Source of the DNA: Synanceia verrucosa
Lineage: Eukaryota > Chordata > Actinopteri > Perciformes > Synanceiidae
Reading direction: 5' to 3'
DNA: 64,000 bases
Assembly (NCBI GenBank): GCA_029721515.1
Contig: CM056563.1
Span: 26,305,454-26,369,453 of the forward strand
Part shown: piece by piece, positions 53,701 through 63,879 of the stretch
Position numbering within the stretch: the stretch's first letter is position 1
How the letters are laid out: each line of letters begins with the position of its first letter
Position numbers and translations under genes: made by a program
Notes under the pieces: generated by a model
Told to the model about the DNA's origin: nothing
Seen by the model: only the letters and a program-made list of their open reading frames with translations
Database searches by the model: none

Positions 53701-56700
53701 TTTTTTTTTAGTAGTGGGTACCACCGTGCCCTGAAATAAATTCTAGGGGAAACATGAAAATAACTTGTGTTCTTGTGTCCTTACCTGTCTGTCTCTCTCT
53801 CCACCTGTCCATTTGTCTGTCTGTCAGGCTGGCTGAAGGAGAACAGGTTCTGATTGGCGGACTGTTAAACAAACAGAAGAGTCAGGATGACATCATCACA
53901 GAGTTTGGAGACTCCGCGTCCTTCACACTGTCGTTACTAGGACATATTTACTGGTAAAAACAACTCTGCCAGTTTGTTACTGGTGTTAATGATGTCATAC
54001 TCTCTGACCTGTCTTTCTTCCTGTCTGTTTGAGCAGTAAGACAGATCGTGTTGCTAAAGGTGCAGAGTGTTTCCAGAGAAGTTTAACACTCAATCCGTTC
54101 CTCTGGTCGCCTTTCCAGAACCTCTGTCACCTAGGTAACACACACACACACACACACACACACCTGACCAGGTGAGTCTTAACAGGCCTCATCGTGTGAT
54201 CATGTGACTTATCTGTTGTGGTCTGTTTCCCAGGAGAGAAACCAGACCCGGATCAGGTCTTTAGGTTGTCATCTTTACAGAACTTGTCTGTAGCACCACC
54301 CCCATCACCTGTTAGCCCCGCCCAGAACCCCTCCCACCGTCTAGACACTGCCCTCATGGAGACGCCCCAGGACACGCTGGTACGAAAGACAAACACACCC
54401 CTGATACTCTGACCACAGCTCACCATGTGATGTGCGTGGTCTGGTAATCAGATTACTTCATGGTTACACTCCTGTTTGGTTTGAGTTACACTAGGACACC
54501 CTGTTTCAGTTTAGTAATCGAATGACTCATGCTTTCTTAGTAAAGTGGTGATCAGATGAAATGTGTTTTCTTCTCCAGGAGTTGAATCGTCTGAATCTAG
54601 AGTCGTCTAATGGAAAGCTGATGTCTGATTTGTCGGTTTCCTACATCGACTCCTCCCTCATCTCCCCAGAGACCGGCTCCTTATTGGGTAACACAGTTTC
54701 TATGGCGTCTGCTGGATCCTTATTGGCTAAACAGAACAAGCCCAAGAGTGGACGGAATTTACTTGGAGGACCTGCAGCACTCAGCCCACTGACCCCCAGG
54801 TTAGTTCCAATACCTGTGCAGAGATGAATGGGTTATTAATAGGGCTAATTTGCACAACGTTAATTCTACTTGAGCAAACTGCCCAAAATGCATTGCTAGA
54901 GATGGGCAGTTTTTCCAAGCAGAGTTACAGTTGCGCAAGTTTACACGTTAAGGCTGATTAATCACATTAACATGCTAATTTTGACCGCTCAGTTACCAAT
55001 AAAACCAGCTTCTGCAATGTGATATGATCAGTAGAAACACTGCTGGCTGGTGATCAATATTTACTTGTTACTCATTTACTTATTATAAATCCAGATATAA
55101 TGTGATTGTACCTGTCTGCTGGTCTACATGTCTCCTGGTCCCCTGACACCCTCTATGTGTGTGTAGTTTTGGCATCCTGCCCCTGGAGCCCAGCCCTGGG
55201 GACCCAACATATCTACAGAACTATTCAGCTACCATTGAACCACAATCTACAGTTACCAGCAAGAAGGTATGCAGTGTGTATAGACAGGTTGCATCTGAAA
55301 TCCCATACTAAACACTACATACTCAGTATGTGTACTCTCATTCAGCATACTTTTGAGTGAATACATGTAGTATGCATTTTTTCCGATTCACTGCTTAGTG
55401 CGGAAGTGACGCACTTCCTGAGAACCTCTTGTCGGTTGGATTGGAGACGTGTAACCATGGTAACCCATGCTCACCTTTACCGGCAGTCTGCGATATTAAT
55501 ACATCTAATAATAATAATGATGATCTAATAATACATCATTGATATGCATCCAATAAGAAACCACACAATAATACATGCGATAAATAAGCAACTTACGTGA
55601 ACATTACTCCAACAGATTATCTATAATGGTGGTTGTTGCACCGCTGCATTGCATTGTGGGACATTAATGCCGGCGTAGTGTCCAGTGCTTGCATATTGTA
55701 ATATTTGCAGGAAATAGTATGCACCTCACATGCTATTGGGTAAATACTAAGGTTTATGATATACTAAAAAAAATGTCACATACTGTTTTAGCGCACTCAA
55801 TAGCATGATAGTATGGAATTTTGGACGCAGCCACAGTACACAAACCATCCTGTCGTCCAGCAGGAGGCGCCTTAACACTGAAGTCTCCCTGTGGATTGTT
55901 TTATTTTACTTCCTGTTTCGCCTGTCTCACATGTCTCTCGCTCTCAGGCTGTTTCCAGGATCAGTCAGTCCAAATCTGTCTTCAGTCAGAGTGGTAACAG
56001 CAGAGACGTTCTCCCCCTCCCCTTCAACCAATCACAGGCCCCCGCTCCTCACACCAGGTAACAACCACAACCATGTAGAGCCGTGCCGCACCATAAGTCA
56101 CCAAAATTGCTAATTCATGTTGCTGTATGTATATTTTTGACCCAGAAGATTTGGTAATATTTCCAGTTGACCCATAATAAAATCAGAAAAGAACCAAACT
56201 TCATGAATGTTTTTTTGTGACAAAGAAGTATCTGTTTTAATCACTCTATCAGCAAAAAATCAGAGTAGAAATAACTGGAAACTCCAGAGAGCCATGACAT
56301 TACGTTCTTTACAAGTTTGTGAACCTTTGACCACAACTGTACTTGTCCAGCTGCGTAATGCCTTATGCCTTGCAGTTCTCTGTCATGGTGCGCGTTGTGC
56401 ACCCCTACCGTGAAATGCACCCCCTCACAATTTGCCTTAATATCGCAAACGCAGGGGAAAATAATACAATTTAATTATTTGTGAGGGAGATGGAAGAGAA
56501 GAATGCTGCTTACAGCTCTCCTTTGAAGAGTGCAGATAACAAGATGTTTTTCTCAACCCAAAATCGGATTAATAGCGAACGTAAAACAATACCTTTTGGT
56601 ATGTTCTGTGGTAATATACCCCAACCATAATTACTAAATGGGGTTAGGGTTAGTAAAGTAAATGGATTTTTGACCTTGATTTTCAAATGAAGTACAAAAT

Positions 56701-57416
56701 TTGTTCATCAGTGGAAATTGCACCTCTGCAGGTGTTTGCGTTAATTAGCTGACAAGATTGGGGAGGGAGCCTACAGTGTTGAACTTTGTCATGATATTCT
56801 AATTTTGTGAAATACTAACATTTGGATTTTATTTAATTTAACCCAAAATCATTAAAATTGAATCAAATAAAGGTTTGAAATATTTCACCTTATATGTAAT
56901 GAACTAATATAACGTACAAGTTTAATTTTATGAGACAAAGGACAAGGATCATACATGGAGCTACTGTATAGCTACAAACAGACACATAGCTCACCTGGAC
57001 CACAGCACTGAGGAGGTGTGTCCTTTCTGCCAAGAGAAAGAGACACTAGAACATCTGGTTGTGTCCTGTCCTTGATTAGCGGGAGTGCTGAAGCTTTTAC
57101 AGGAGTGGATGGAAGTAGCCTGGTCTTACCAGACCCCCTGGCCGCTCGCCCTACATTTGAGAAGTGCTGGTCTAGTGGCAGCTCGTCTGAGAGTGGAGCA
57201 TGCTTTCTATAGTCTGACCAGTAACCTGTGGGGAAGAGGACAGGTCTGATGTTCATTGGGGAGGACTGGTCACTGCTGCTACACTTTTAAATCTGTAGTG
57301 CTACTCATTGTTTTATGCTATTTAAGTATTTATTAATGTTTTGTGTCTTGCAAATTTGCAAAGAAGTAGATTATCTGGACCTTTCATAACATGTTTCAAA
57401 GTAAAGTTTTGTTAAA

Positions 57417-57450
<34 letters not shown>

Positions 57451-60400
57451 GGTTCTCCTCAGGTCCTCAGTCCCAGTATGTCTGGTCCTCCAAACGTTCA
57501 GCCCAGAAGAAGCTCCAGACTGTTTACTAGTGCTAGCTCTACTGCAAAGGTACTACAGTAATAATACCACACCGTACCACACTAATACAGTAATAATATA
57601 ACACTATATAAGGGTTGTCTCTTGCAGGAGAACAGTAAGAAGTTAAAGATGAAGTTTCCTGCAAAGATCCCCAACAGGAAAACTAAATATAAGTCAGCAA
57701 AGACGTCAAACAGCAGTAACCTGAATGAGAGCCTGGACATCTTGAGGCTGGATGCTAGTCTGAGTCTACCGGACACCAAGATCCCCCAGTACCAGAGAGC
57801 TGCAGCAGGTAATAATACCACCAGTATCAATACTAGTATGAGGAGAGCGATACTTTGTGTCCAACAAATTACCAGAGTTCATACTAGCATAGCATCTCTC
57901 CAAATCAGTCTGTGCAAACAGTGCATATGTCTGTCTCTCTCTCTCTCGCTCGCTGGCACCCTGCTTTGCCGGAGAGCGGAGAGTAAGAGCATTCAGAGAA
58001 GCCTGTGATCATGGCAGAGAGAAGAGGGAAGCGCTGTGTGGACTTTATTCACTAGAGCATCATCTTATTTAAACTCATAAAAAGCAGTTCAAAGAACTCC
58101 GAGCTGCAGAAAGGTTTGAGGAAGAACACAGAGACAGAGGTCTCTGGCAAAGGCTTTTCCAGGTATCCAAGTAATCTCCAGCATTAAGCAATGGTTTTTT
58201 CACAGTGATCGTAGAGGCAGTTTTAGCAGACTGATAAAACTATTATCATGAAATCAGCCAGTTGAAAAAAAAATCTTAATTATGTTATTATTTTACTGGA
58301 ACTCTGGAAAAATAGACACTTATACTTATATATTTTATATATTTTTTATTATTATTTCAACATTTATTATTTATGTATTATTTTACTATAATTAACTAAC
58401 TAAAGGCAAATTATTAATTATTCGATGATGACGTTCCAAGTAAAAGGTATCGGTATTGTTACCAAAATTCCCAGTGTCACCCACCCCTGCGGTACCCTGG
58501 CGATCGGTGGTACCCCGACCATTTATGCTATGCTTACTAAGTATTACTGTTTATATTTCATATCAAACACAATATACACAGCAAATATATTGACATGTTT
58601 TTTTAGCATTTTAATATAGCAGTGATGAAGGTTCTCAACACTGCGGTAGGCGTCACATCACAGCGGTGATGAGGTTATCATCCCAGCCCTGTTCTCTCTT
58701 CTCTGTTTTTATACAGACAGTGTGATGGCATTGCTACGGGAACTGGGCCGCGGATACCAGGCGCTGTGTTCCTACAACTGCAGAGAAGCCATCAACATCC
58801 TGACCTCCCTCCCCCCTCAGCACTACAACACCGGCTGGGTCCTCGCACACATCGGCAGGGCTTACTTTGAACTGGCTGACTACACGCAGGTAGCACACCC
58901 GACACACGTAGATAGAGGTAGCACACCCGACAGACGCAGGTAGCACATCCACCTTACAAGACAGGTAATGTGGTACCATGCTGTCGGCAGGCGGAACGGC
59001 TGTTCAGTGAGGTTCACAGGATCGAGTCTTTCAGAGTGGAGGGGATGGAGATTTATTCAACAGCGCTGTGGCATCTGCAGAAGGACGTAGCGCTGTCCGC
59101 CCTGTCCAAAGACCTGACCGACATGGACAAGAACTGTCCTGAGGTAAGACCCTCCCCTGGACACAAGCTAGCCATATGTACATATACGTATACACCTCTT
59201 TTCTGTTTGTCCTCCTGTGTGTCTGACAGACCACCTGTCTGTCTGCAGGCCTGGTGTGTAGCAGGAAACTGCTTCAGTCTACAGAGAGAGCACGACATTG
59301 CAATCAAGTTCTTCCAGAGAGCTATCCAGGTGAGCTGTTGTTTACCATAGTTATTACTGTTAGACTGGGACAGTCTCACCTGTCTGTCTTGCTTACTTGT
59401 CCACCTGTCTGTCTCTCAGGTGGACCCGGGCTTTGCCTATGCCTACACTCTGTTGGGTCATGAGTTCGTCCTGACGGAGGAGTTGGACCGAGCTCTCGCC
59501 TGCTTCCGGAACGCCATCAGAGTCAATAAGAGGCATTACAACGCCTGGTAGGGCTGAAGTTAACCTGATCATATACATCATATTTTATGCATGTATGTAT
59601 ATGATCAAGCATAACATTATGTGCTATTGTACCTGGACCAAGATCTTAGCAGCAGATCCTTCCAGTCCTGAAGCTTCCAGGGGGAGCCTCCATGGGCCAG
59701 ACTGGTTTAGAACATCCCACATATGATCCAAGTCAACGCCTCAAACTGGTTTTTGGTCTCCTCAAACCAGTCCTGGACCATCAGGAACATGGTTTCATGA
59801 ATGGTGAACTTGGACTGCAGCAGTGCTGAGGGAGGAGGTGGCGTCAAAGGATCATCACCTGGATGGACCAAAGGTTTCCAACAGACCACTGACCAAAGCA
59901 TCACTGCCTCCACCTTACCTTCTTCCCATAATGCATCCTGGTGCCAGGTGTTCCCCACACATCTGGCCATCCAGGTGATGTAGAAGAAAACATGACCCAT
60001 CAGACCAGACCACCTTCTTCCACTGCTCCCTGGTCCAGTTCTAATGCTCTCCTGCTCCTTGTTGGAGCTTCAGGTGGAGGACAGGAGTCAGCATGGACAC
60101 CCTGACTGGTCTGATCCTGAACAATTCAAACCCTCCAAACTGCTCTGTTCTGTGTCCTGACTGCTTTCTATCTTCAGCAGCATGAAGAACCGTCTCCTCC
60201 ACTCGTTAAGTCGCACTGGCTGTTAGTGCTGTGCAGGCTGTCTGAAGGAGCAGCTGGACTGAACCATTTTACATAAATAGAGGGGGGAGGGCATTGAGAA
60301 ATGTTGCCACAACGGGCAAACACTGACACTGACAACCAGGGGAGGGGGGCACATGCTAATACACACACAAAAGGAAAATGACGGAATGTAGCAGACATGT

Positions 60401-61787
60401 TCGGGTTAACGTATAACGTGACAGTGATAACAGTGATATTAAACGGAAACTCACTCTGAATTCTCCAAACAAGTCGGGGTGCCTGTCTTTGAGGTGTTTG
60501 GCCAGGTTTGACGTGCTTCCTCCTTTCGTTTGAAAACTTTGCATGTGGGTTTGTTAGAGTCTGGAATTGCTCTGTATTCATCCGCCTCGAATACAAAATA
60601 TTTCCACACACGACTCTTAGTACCTGTCTTGTCGATGAGCCGACGCGTTGTAGCTACCACTCTCTCTTGTTGAAACCATTTTTTTTCTAAAATGGCAGTA
60701 TTTATTCTTCAGCGCTGCTCACACGAGTATAATGCACCGTCAGTTCCGGCAAGAATAGACACAGCTCGCGGAGGGAGAAGTAGTATATTTGGTTCTGACG
60801 GTACCAGAAAAAAAAGCAAGTATCGAATTATTTTTTTCGTGTTGCTATCAAATTGGTATTGGAAGTATCAGTTCTTGTGACAACCTTAACCCTAACCAAA
60901 GCTGCAGTTGTGGAGATGGTCTGATCCAGTCCTCTAGACCTCACTGTTTGGTTCTTGGTGTCAAACGCCTGAAAAATCCTGATTCTGCTTCTAACATCAA
61001 CTCTGAGGACTAGATGTTCATCTGATGAGATGATCAGTATGTTCACCTCACCTGGCAATGGCTGTGACTGATCAGTGCGCGTGCATACACACACACACAC
61101 ACATACTGCTTTAAAGTTGTTTCTCAGTGATACTGGTATAGAAACATGAAACATGGAGTCCCAGCTGCATTAAAGTCCAGTGGGGACCAGGTTCAGATGA
61201 AGCTGACCAATCAAATGAGACAAAAAGGAGGTGGTGTGGCCACACAAGAAATAAAGTATTTTTTTATATCCATATTGTAAGTGTATTTTACAAATTAGTA
61301 TTTGGATGTTTTTTTTTTTTGTGAGTTACATTTATTTTTACACAAACAGTGACCATGTGTAGAGGGTGCAGACGTTCAAGCAGCACTCTATATGTATTTA
61401 TATATGATAGATACAAAAATGTGACCGCTTGTTTGTTTGTTTGTGTAGGTACGGTTTGGGGATGATATACTACAAACAAGAGAAGTTCAACTTGGCAGAA
61501 ATCCATTTTAAGAAAGCTCTGGGCATCAACCCTCAGAACTCAGTGCTGCTCTGCCATGTCGGAGTGGTACGTTAGTATGTAGCATCACAGCTGCTCTGTT
61601 AACAAGTATCATTCTCGAATTTGAAAGGTGACTGAACTGTGATTGATGATGTGTGCAGGTGCAGCATGCTTTGAAGAAGTCTGATGCAGCTTTAGAGACT
61701 CTGAATAGAGCGATAGTGATCGACCCCAAGAACCCACTCTGCAAGTTCCACCGAGCCTCCATACTGTTTGCTAACGACAAGTACAAG
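47690..61787 (+). CDS. cdc27: cdc27 (APC3): anaphase-promoting complex TPR subunit, 5' 17 exons; 3' end beyond window
   Basis: Scaffold subunit of the APC/C ubiquitin ligase. Its TPR superhelix dimerises and binds the IR tails of Cdh1 and APC10 in nucleus and spindle. Exons: 47690-47716, 49227-49302, 51229-51376, 53828-53953, 54037-54134, 54234-54379, 54579-54799, 55167-55266, 55948-56057, 57450-57549, 57628-57808, 58717-58889, 58991-59143, 59249-59329, 59420-59547, 61449-61566, 61659-61787; 705 codons in frame, phases all match. N-terminal TPRs about 10-160, a Ser/Pro-rich disordered middle about 165-445 with phosphorylation-type S/T-P sites, and C-terminal TPRs about 450-705. Human CDC27 is about 824 aa, so roughly 120 residues lie to the right of 64000. 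Confidence 0.95.
49227..49302 (+). CDS. cdc27: cdc27 exon 2 (first TPR)
   Basis: Residues 10-35, AAVWQALNHYAFLDAVFLAE-RLYAE. Donor GAAG/gtaata, phase 1. Confidence 0.95.
49315..49379 (+). pseudogene. Partial duplicate of cdc27 exon 3 with its acceptor
   Basis: CTGTCTGTCTCTCAG then TGAGGTCAGAGGAGACGTCT and ACCTGCTGGCTACATGCT. It repeats 51214-51267 except for a 1-nt loss and a few changes, then diverges before the exon end. The acceptor motif is intact but no donor follows, so it is a pseudo-exon. Confidence 0.85.
49420..51200 (+). mobile_element. L1-type LINE ORF2 3' fragment (split by hAT)
   Basis: Plus-strand pieces: KVCQEITTPSAKLLWNSKFI, IKEVSFKIIHSIYP before the hAT, then VNQAIS and NVSCTFCGKEEEIICHLFFE after it. 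The last has the CxxC...H zinc-knuckle of fish L1 C-termini. Stops and truncation show it is dead. Confidence 0.75.
49772..51012 (+). mobile_element. hAT transposon with 8-bp target duplication and BED finger remnant
   Basis: Perfect 8-bp repeat ATTTATCC at 49764-49771 and 51013-51020. Terminal inverted repeat TAGGGCTGAACGAT / ATCGTTCAGCCCTA. 1241 bp. Frame 50132-50317 keeps a BED-type zinc finger (KTCHSKVVASSGNTTNFYQH then LKNHHRHLHEE), the DNA-binding part of hAT transposases. The catalytic domain is missing. Confidence 0.88.
51229..51376 (+). CDS. cdc27: cdc27 exon 3 (TPR)
   Basis: Residues 35-84, RSEEALYLLATCYYRSGKPY, KAYRLLKAHSCSTPQVRFLL, AKCCVELSK. Acceptor tctctcag, donor AA/gtaagt. 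Confidence 0.95.
51377..53827. other. cdc27 intron 3, transposon debris
   Basis: A 2.45-kb intron. It holds a CA array (51380-51408), a hAT-type left end TAGGGCTGAACGATT at 51411 (same end as the element in intron 2, no matching right end), an antisense SINE (52190-52375), AT-rich sequence and a poly-T run at 53687-53709. No exon seen. Confidence 0.75.
52190..52375 (-). mobile_element. SINE fragment, antisense
   Basis: GAAGCGCTTTACATCATACA, GCCATGCAAGGCACTAACCA and CTTGCTCAGGGACGAC are the reverse complement of the SINE body at 24353-24606. The tRNA-like head is decayed. Confidence 0.65.
53828..53953 (+). CDS. cdc27: cdc27 exon 4
   Basis: Residues 84-126, LAEGEQVLIGGLLNKQKSQD, DIITEFGDSASFTLSLLGHI, Y. 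Donor CTG/gtaaaa splits a Cys codon. Confidence 0.95.
54037..54134 (+). CDS. cdc27: cdc27 exon 5 (TPR)
   Basis: Residues 126-159, CKTDRVAKGAECFQRSLTLN, PFLWSPFQNLCHL. Donor CTAG/gtaaca followed by a CA repeat. Confidence 0.95.
54234..54379 (+). CDS. cdc27: cdc27 exon 6 (start of disordered middle)
   Basis: Residues 159-207, GEKPDPDQVFRLSSLQNLSV, APPPSPVSPAQNPSHRLDTA, LMETPQDTL. SPxxP/TP sites fit the phosphorylated loop of CDC27. Confidence 0.94.
54579..54799 (+). CDS. cdc27: cdc27 exon 7
   Basis: Residues 208-281, ELNRLNLESSNGKLMSDLSV, SYIDSSLISPETGSLLGNTV, SLLAKQNKPKSGRNLLGG, ALSPLTP. Donor CCAG/gttagt, phase 2. Confidence 0.95.
55167..55266 (+). CDS. cdc27: cdc27 exon 8
   Basis: Residues 281-314, SFGILPLEPSPGDPTYLQNY, SATIEPQSTVTSKK. 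Acceptor gtgtag. Confidence 0.94.
55287..55832. mobile_element. MITE in cdc27 intron 8
   Basis: Inverted ends GGTTGCATCTGAAATCCCAT at left and, inverted, GGCTGCGTCCAAAATTCCAT at right. 546 bp, non-coding, with internal TACTAT/AGTATG palindromes. A widespread fish type of non-autonomous element. Confidence 0.75.
55948..56057 (+). CDS. cdc27: cdc27 exon 9
   Basis: Residues 315-351, AVSRISQSKSVFSQSGNSRD, VLPLPFNQSQAPAPHT. Donor CCAG/gtaaca. Confidence 0.93.
56058..57449. other. cdc27 intron 9 with L1 fragment
   Basis: A 1.39-kb intron. At 56930-57080 a plus-strand L1 C-terminal zinc-knuckle piece is readable (STEEVCPFCQEKETLEHLVV). A repeat terminus AGCCTGGTCTTACCAGACC is at 57118. A (CT)n tract (57418-57447) serves as the polypyrimidine tract of exon 10. 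Confidence 0.7.
57450..57549 (+). CDS. cdc27: cdc27 exon 10
   Basis: Residues 351-384, SGSPQVLSPSMSGPPNVQPR, RSSRLFTSASSTAK. The acceptor is the end of a (CT)n microsatellite. Confidence 0.94.
57628..57808 (+). CDS. cdc27: cdc27 exon 11
   Basis: Residues 385-445, ENSKKLKMKFPAKIPNRKTK, YKSAKTSNSSNLNESLDILR, LDASLSLPDTKIPQYQRAAA. A basic stretch precedes the C-terminal TPR array. Confidence 0.95.
57809..58716. other. cdc27 intron 11, no gene
   Basis: A 908-bp AT-rich intron with dispersed-repeat sequence (CATCACAGCGGTGATGAGGT and ATCATCCCAGCCCTG near the right end, hAT-like). No coding capacity recognised. Confidence 0.55.
58717..58889 (+). CDS. cdc27: cdc27 exon 12 (C-terminal TPR 1)
   Basis: Residues 445-502, SVMALLRELGRGYQALCSYN, CREAINILTSLPPQHYNTGW, VLAHIGRAYFELADYTQ. 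The TPR pattern W/L/G/Y/A is visible. Confidence 0.96.
58991..59143 (+). CDS. cdc27: cdc27 exon 13 (TPR)
   Basis: Residues 503-553, AERLFSEVHRIESFRVEGME, IYSTALWHLQKDVALSALSK, DLTDMDKNCPE. Confidence 0.96.
59249..59329 (+). CDS. cdc27: cdc27 exon 14 (TPR)
   Basis: Residues 554-580, AWCVAGNCFSLQREHDIAIK-FFQRAIQ, one TPR in an 81-nt exon, phase 0 on both sides. Confidence 0.96.
59420..59547 (+). CDS. cdc27: cdc27 exon 15 (TPR)
   Basis: Residues 581-623, VDPGFAYAYTLLGHEFVLTE, ELDRALACFRNAIRVNKRHY, NA(W). Donor CTG/gtaggg. Confidence 0.96.
59548..61448. other. cdc27 intron 15, repeat debris
   Basis: A 1.9-kb intron. 59630-60130 is a dispersed repeat of unknown type (CAGACCAGACCACCTTCTTC). 60200-60850 carries an antisense hAT remnant: pieces of a BED finger such as GGSTSNLAKHLKDRHPDLFG read on the minus strand near 60544-60450. 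60215-60260 is similar to 23793-23835. No exon seen. Confidence 0.7.
60174..60850 (-). mobile_element. hAT remnant with BED-finger pieces, antisense
   Basis: Minus-strand frames share the BED zinc-finger style seen in hAT transposases: SRVWKYFVFEADEYRAIPDS in one frame, KGGSTSNLAKHLKDRHPDLF in another. Frameshifted and truncated; no clean termini. Confidence 0.6.
61449..61566 (+). CDS. cdc27: cdc27 exon 16 (TPR)
   Basis: Residues 623-662, (W)YGLGMIYYKQEKFNLAEIHF, KKALGINPQNSVLLCHVGV. Acceptor tgtgtag. Confidence 0.96.
61659..61787 (+). CDS. cdc27: cdc27 exon 17 (TPR), last exon in window
   Basis: Residues 663-705, VQHALKKSDAALETLNRAIV, IDPKNPLCKFHRASILFAND, KYK. Donor AAG/gtaatc. The remaining TPRs and C-terminus must lie beyond position 64000. 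Confidence 0.95.
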
Positions 61788-61914
61788 GTAATCATCACCT
61801 ATCAATACTTTCACCTGTTGATGAAGAAGGTAACACCTATCAATACTTTTATCCAGAGCACCAGTCTGAGGAGCAGCAGCTCCCTGTGGTGACCCGAAAG
61901 AGTAACTGCTCTGT

Positions 61915-62021
61915 ATATATATATATATATATATGTATGGATGTATGTGTATATATGTATGTGTATGTATGTGTATCTATGTACATATGTATGTGTATGT
62001 ATGTGTATCTATGTACATATG

Positions 62022-62084
<63 letters not shown>

Positions 62085-62160
62085 GTATATATATACACAG
62101 ATATATACGTATATGTGTATATATATATATATACGTATATATATAATGTATATATATATA
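61915..62160. repeat. Compound TA / TATG / TATC microsatellite
   Basis: (TA)n with GTATGTGTATGTATGTGTAT units repeated, then a long pure (TA) run (62029-62081) and mixed TATACG repeats. It abuts the Tc1 left end, a TA-target integration. Confidence 0.92.
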
Positions 62161-63827
62161 CACTTAACAACAAAAATTGTTCATACTCTTAGCAGTTTTT
62201 GACATTTTTCAGTTCTGTTGTGTGGAAAATTGTTTTTTCGTACATTATGTAATTGGAGCATGTGAAAAACATTTGTAAGAAAAAATACACAAGACAATAG
62301 ATGAATTTTCATTATTCAGGGGTATTTTATTCACTGTTGTACAAAAGACGGCTTATCCATAATTATTCATACCCTTTCTTCGTATAGTTCAAAGTCACAG
62401 TTAGTAATCGATGGAAAAGCCCTTGTTGGCAATCACAGCCTCCAGACAGTTCTTGTACTTGCTCACAAGACCTTGGCACACCTCTACAGGGATCTTTGCC
62501 CATTCCTTTTTGGGATAGGTCTCCAGGTCTTTGAGGTTGGAAGGCCTTCGGGCATGCACTTTGGTCTTGAGCACTTTCCACAAATTCTCAATGGGGTTGA
62601 GGTCTGGTCTCTGGCTCGGCCACTCTAGGGCATCCACATTGTTGTCCTCAAACCATTTCTTGACTACCTTAGCAGTATGCTTGGGGTCGTTGTCCTGTTA
62701 GTAAGTCCAGTGCTGGCAGAGGTGAAGGTTCTCTGCAGACTGCTTGATGTTTTCCTCAAGAATCGTGATATACTGCTCTTTTTTCATGATGCCATTCACT
62801 TTGACCAGGTTTCCAGGCCCACTTTCTGAGAAGCACCCCCACAGCATGATGTTTCCTCCTCCAGACTTCACGGTTGGAACAGTATTCTTTGGGTTGAAGG
62901 CTTGACCCTTTTTGCGCCAAACGAACGAAACGTCCCTGTGCCCAAACAACTCCATTTTCGTCTTGTCTAACCATAGCACTGATGACCAGAAACTTGGATC
63001 CTTGTCCCGATGCCTTCTTGCGAATGCCAGTCGAGCTTCGCGATGCCTCTTTGTAAGGAGAGGTGTTTTTCTGGGTCGACGTCCATGAAGACCTTCCTTG
63101 TGCAGTGTGCGCCAGATTGTCTGACCCAACACCTTGGTGCCCATCTTGCCAAGGTTGTCCTGGAGAGCCTTGATGGTGATGCGAGGGTTGTCCAGGGCTT
63201 CACGGCGCACTCTTCGAGCAAGACGAGGGGATATCTTGGGCTTCCGACCACGCGTCCCCACATTCTTCACAGTGTAGAACTTCTTGTGTTTCTTTATAAT
63301 GCTTTGTATGGTAGCAACAGGCACTCTGAAAAGCTTGGAAATGGCTTTATAACCCTTCCCATCGTTGTGAGCATGTACAATGCACATTCGGAGATCTTCA
63401 CTGAGTTATTTAGTCTTTGCCATGCTGACATGAACTGATAAAGGCTGCATTGCCTGAACTGTATTTATACTCTAGAATAACAGTCCTGAAACATCTTGTT
63501 TTAAATATTCATGGTGAAAGAAGGCATTGTTGAATAGATGTAGAACATGCACAGAATCTTAGGAATGTGTGAAACGTGTTTTTTAAAGAAAATTTTGGGA
63601 ATTCCAAGACTGGAGCAGGGTATGAATATTTCTGAAGCTGTCAGGAAATAAATGAATCAACATGTTCATTGTTATGCAAATGAGATGATTCCACATTTGC
63701 TGTTTATTTACAGCTGACAACTAAAAGTACTCAACAAAAGCAAAATTTTCACTATTCCACCTTCCATTTTTTAGAATAGCACAACAAACTTAAAATTTAC
63801 AAGGGGTATGAATAATTTTGTTGTTAA

Positions 63828-63830
<3 letters not shown>
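62161..63830 (-). mobile_element. Tc1/mariner-family transposon, near complete
   Basis: Terminal inverted repeats CACTTAACAACAAAA (62161) and TTTTGTTGTTAAGTG (to 63830), 1670 bp, set in TA-rich microsatellite on both sides. Encodes a Tc1 transposase on the minus strand. Confidence 0.9.
62401..63423 (-). pseudogene. Tc1 transposase with two nonsense codons
   Basis: 340-codon frame starting MAKTK and ending GFSIDY. An in-frame stop at codon 6 and another just before QDNDPKH (near 62695-62700) are the only breaks. Helix-turn-helix region: SKLFRVPVATIQSIIKKHKK. GRKPKISPRLARRVRREALD is a second DNA-binding part. Catalytic D in WLDKTKMELFGH, D in QDNDPKHTA, E in DLNPIENLW, i.e. DD34E. Inactive as it stands. 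Confidence 0.9.

Positions 63831-63833
<3 letters not shown>

Positions 63834-63876
<43 letters not shown>
63834..63876. repeat. (TA)n microsatellite
   Basis: Pure TA dinucleotide run between the Tc1 right end and the next element. Confidence 0.95.

Positions 63877-63879
<3 letters not shown>

Noticed and set aside
61849..62202. Several overlapping Tyr/Ile/His-rich frames
   Set aside because: Translations of TA/TATG microsatellite in both strands; no gene.
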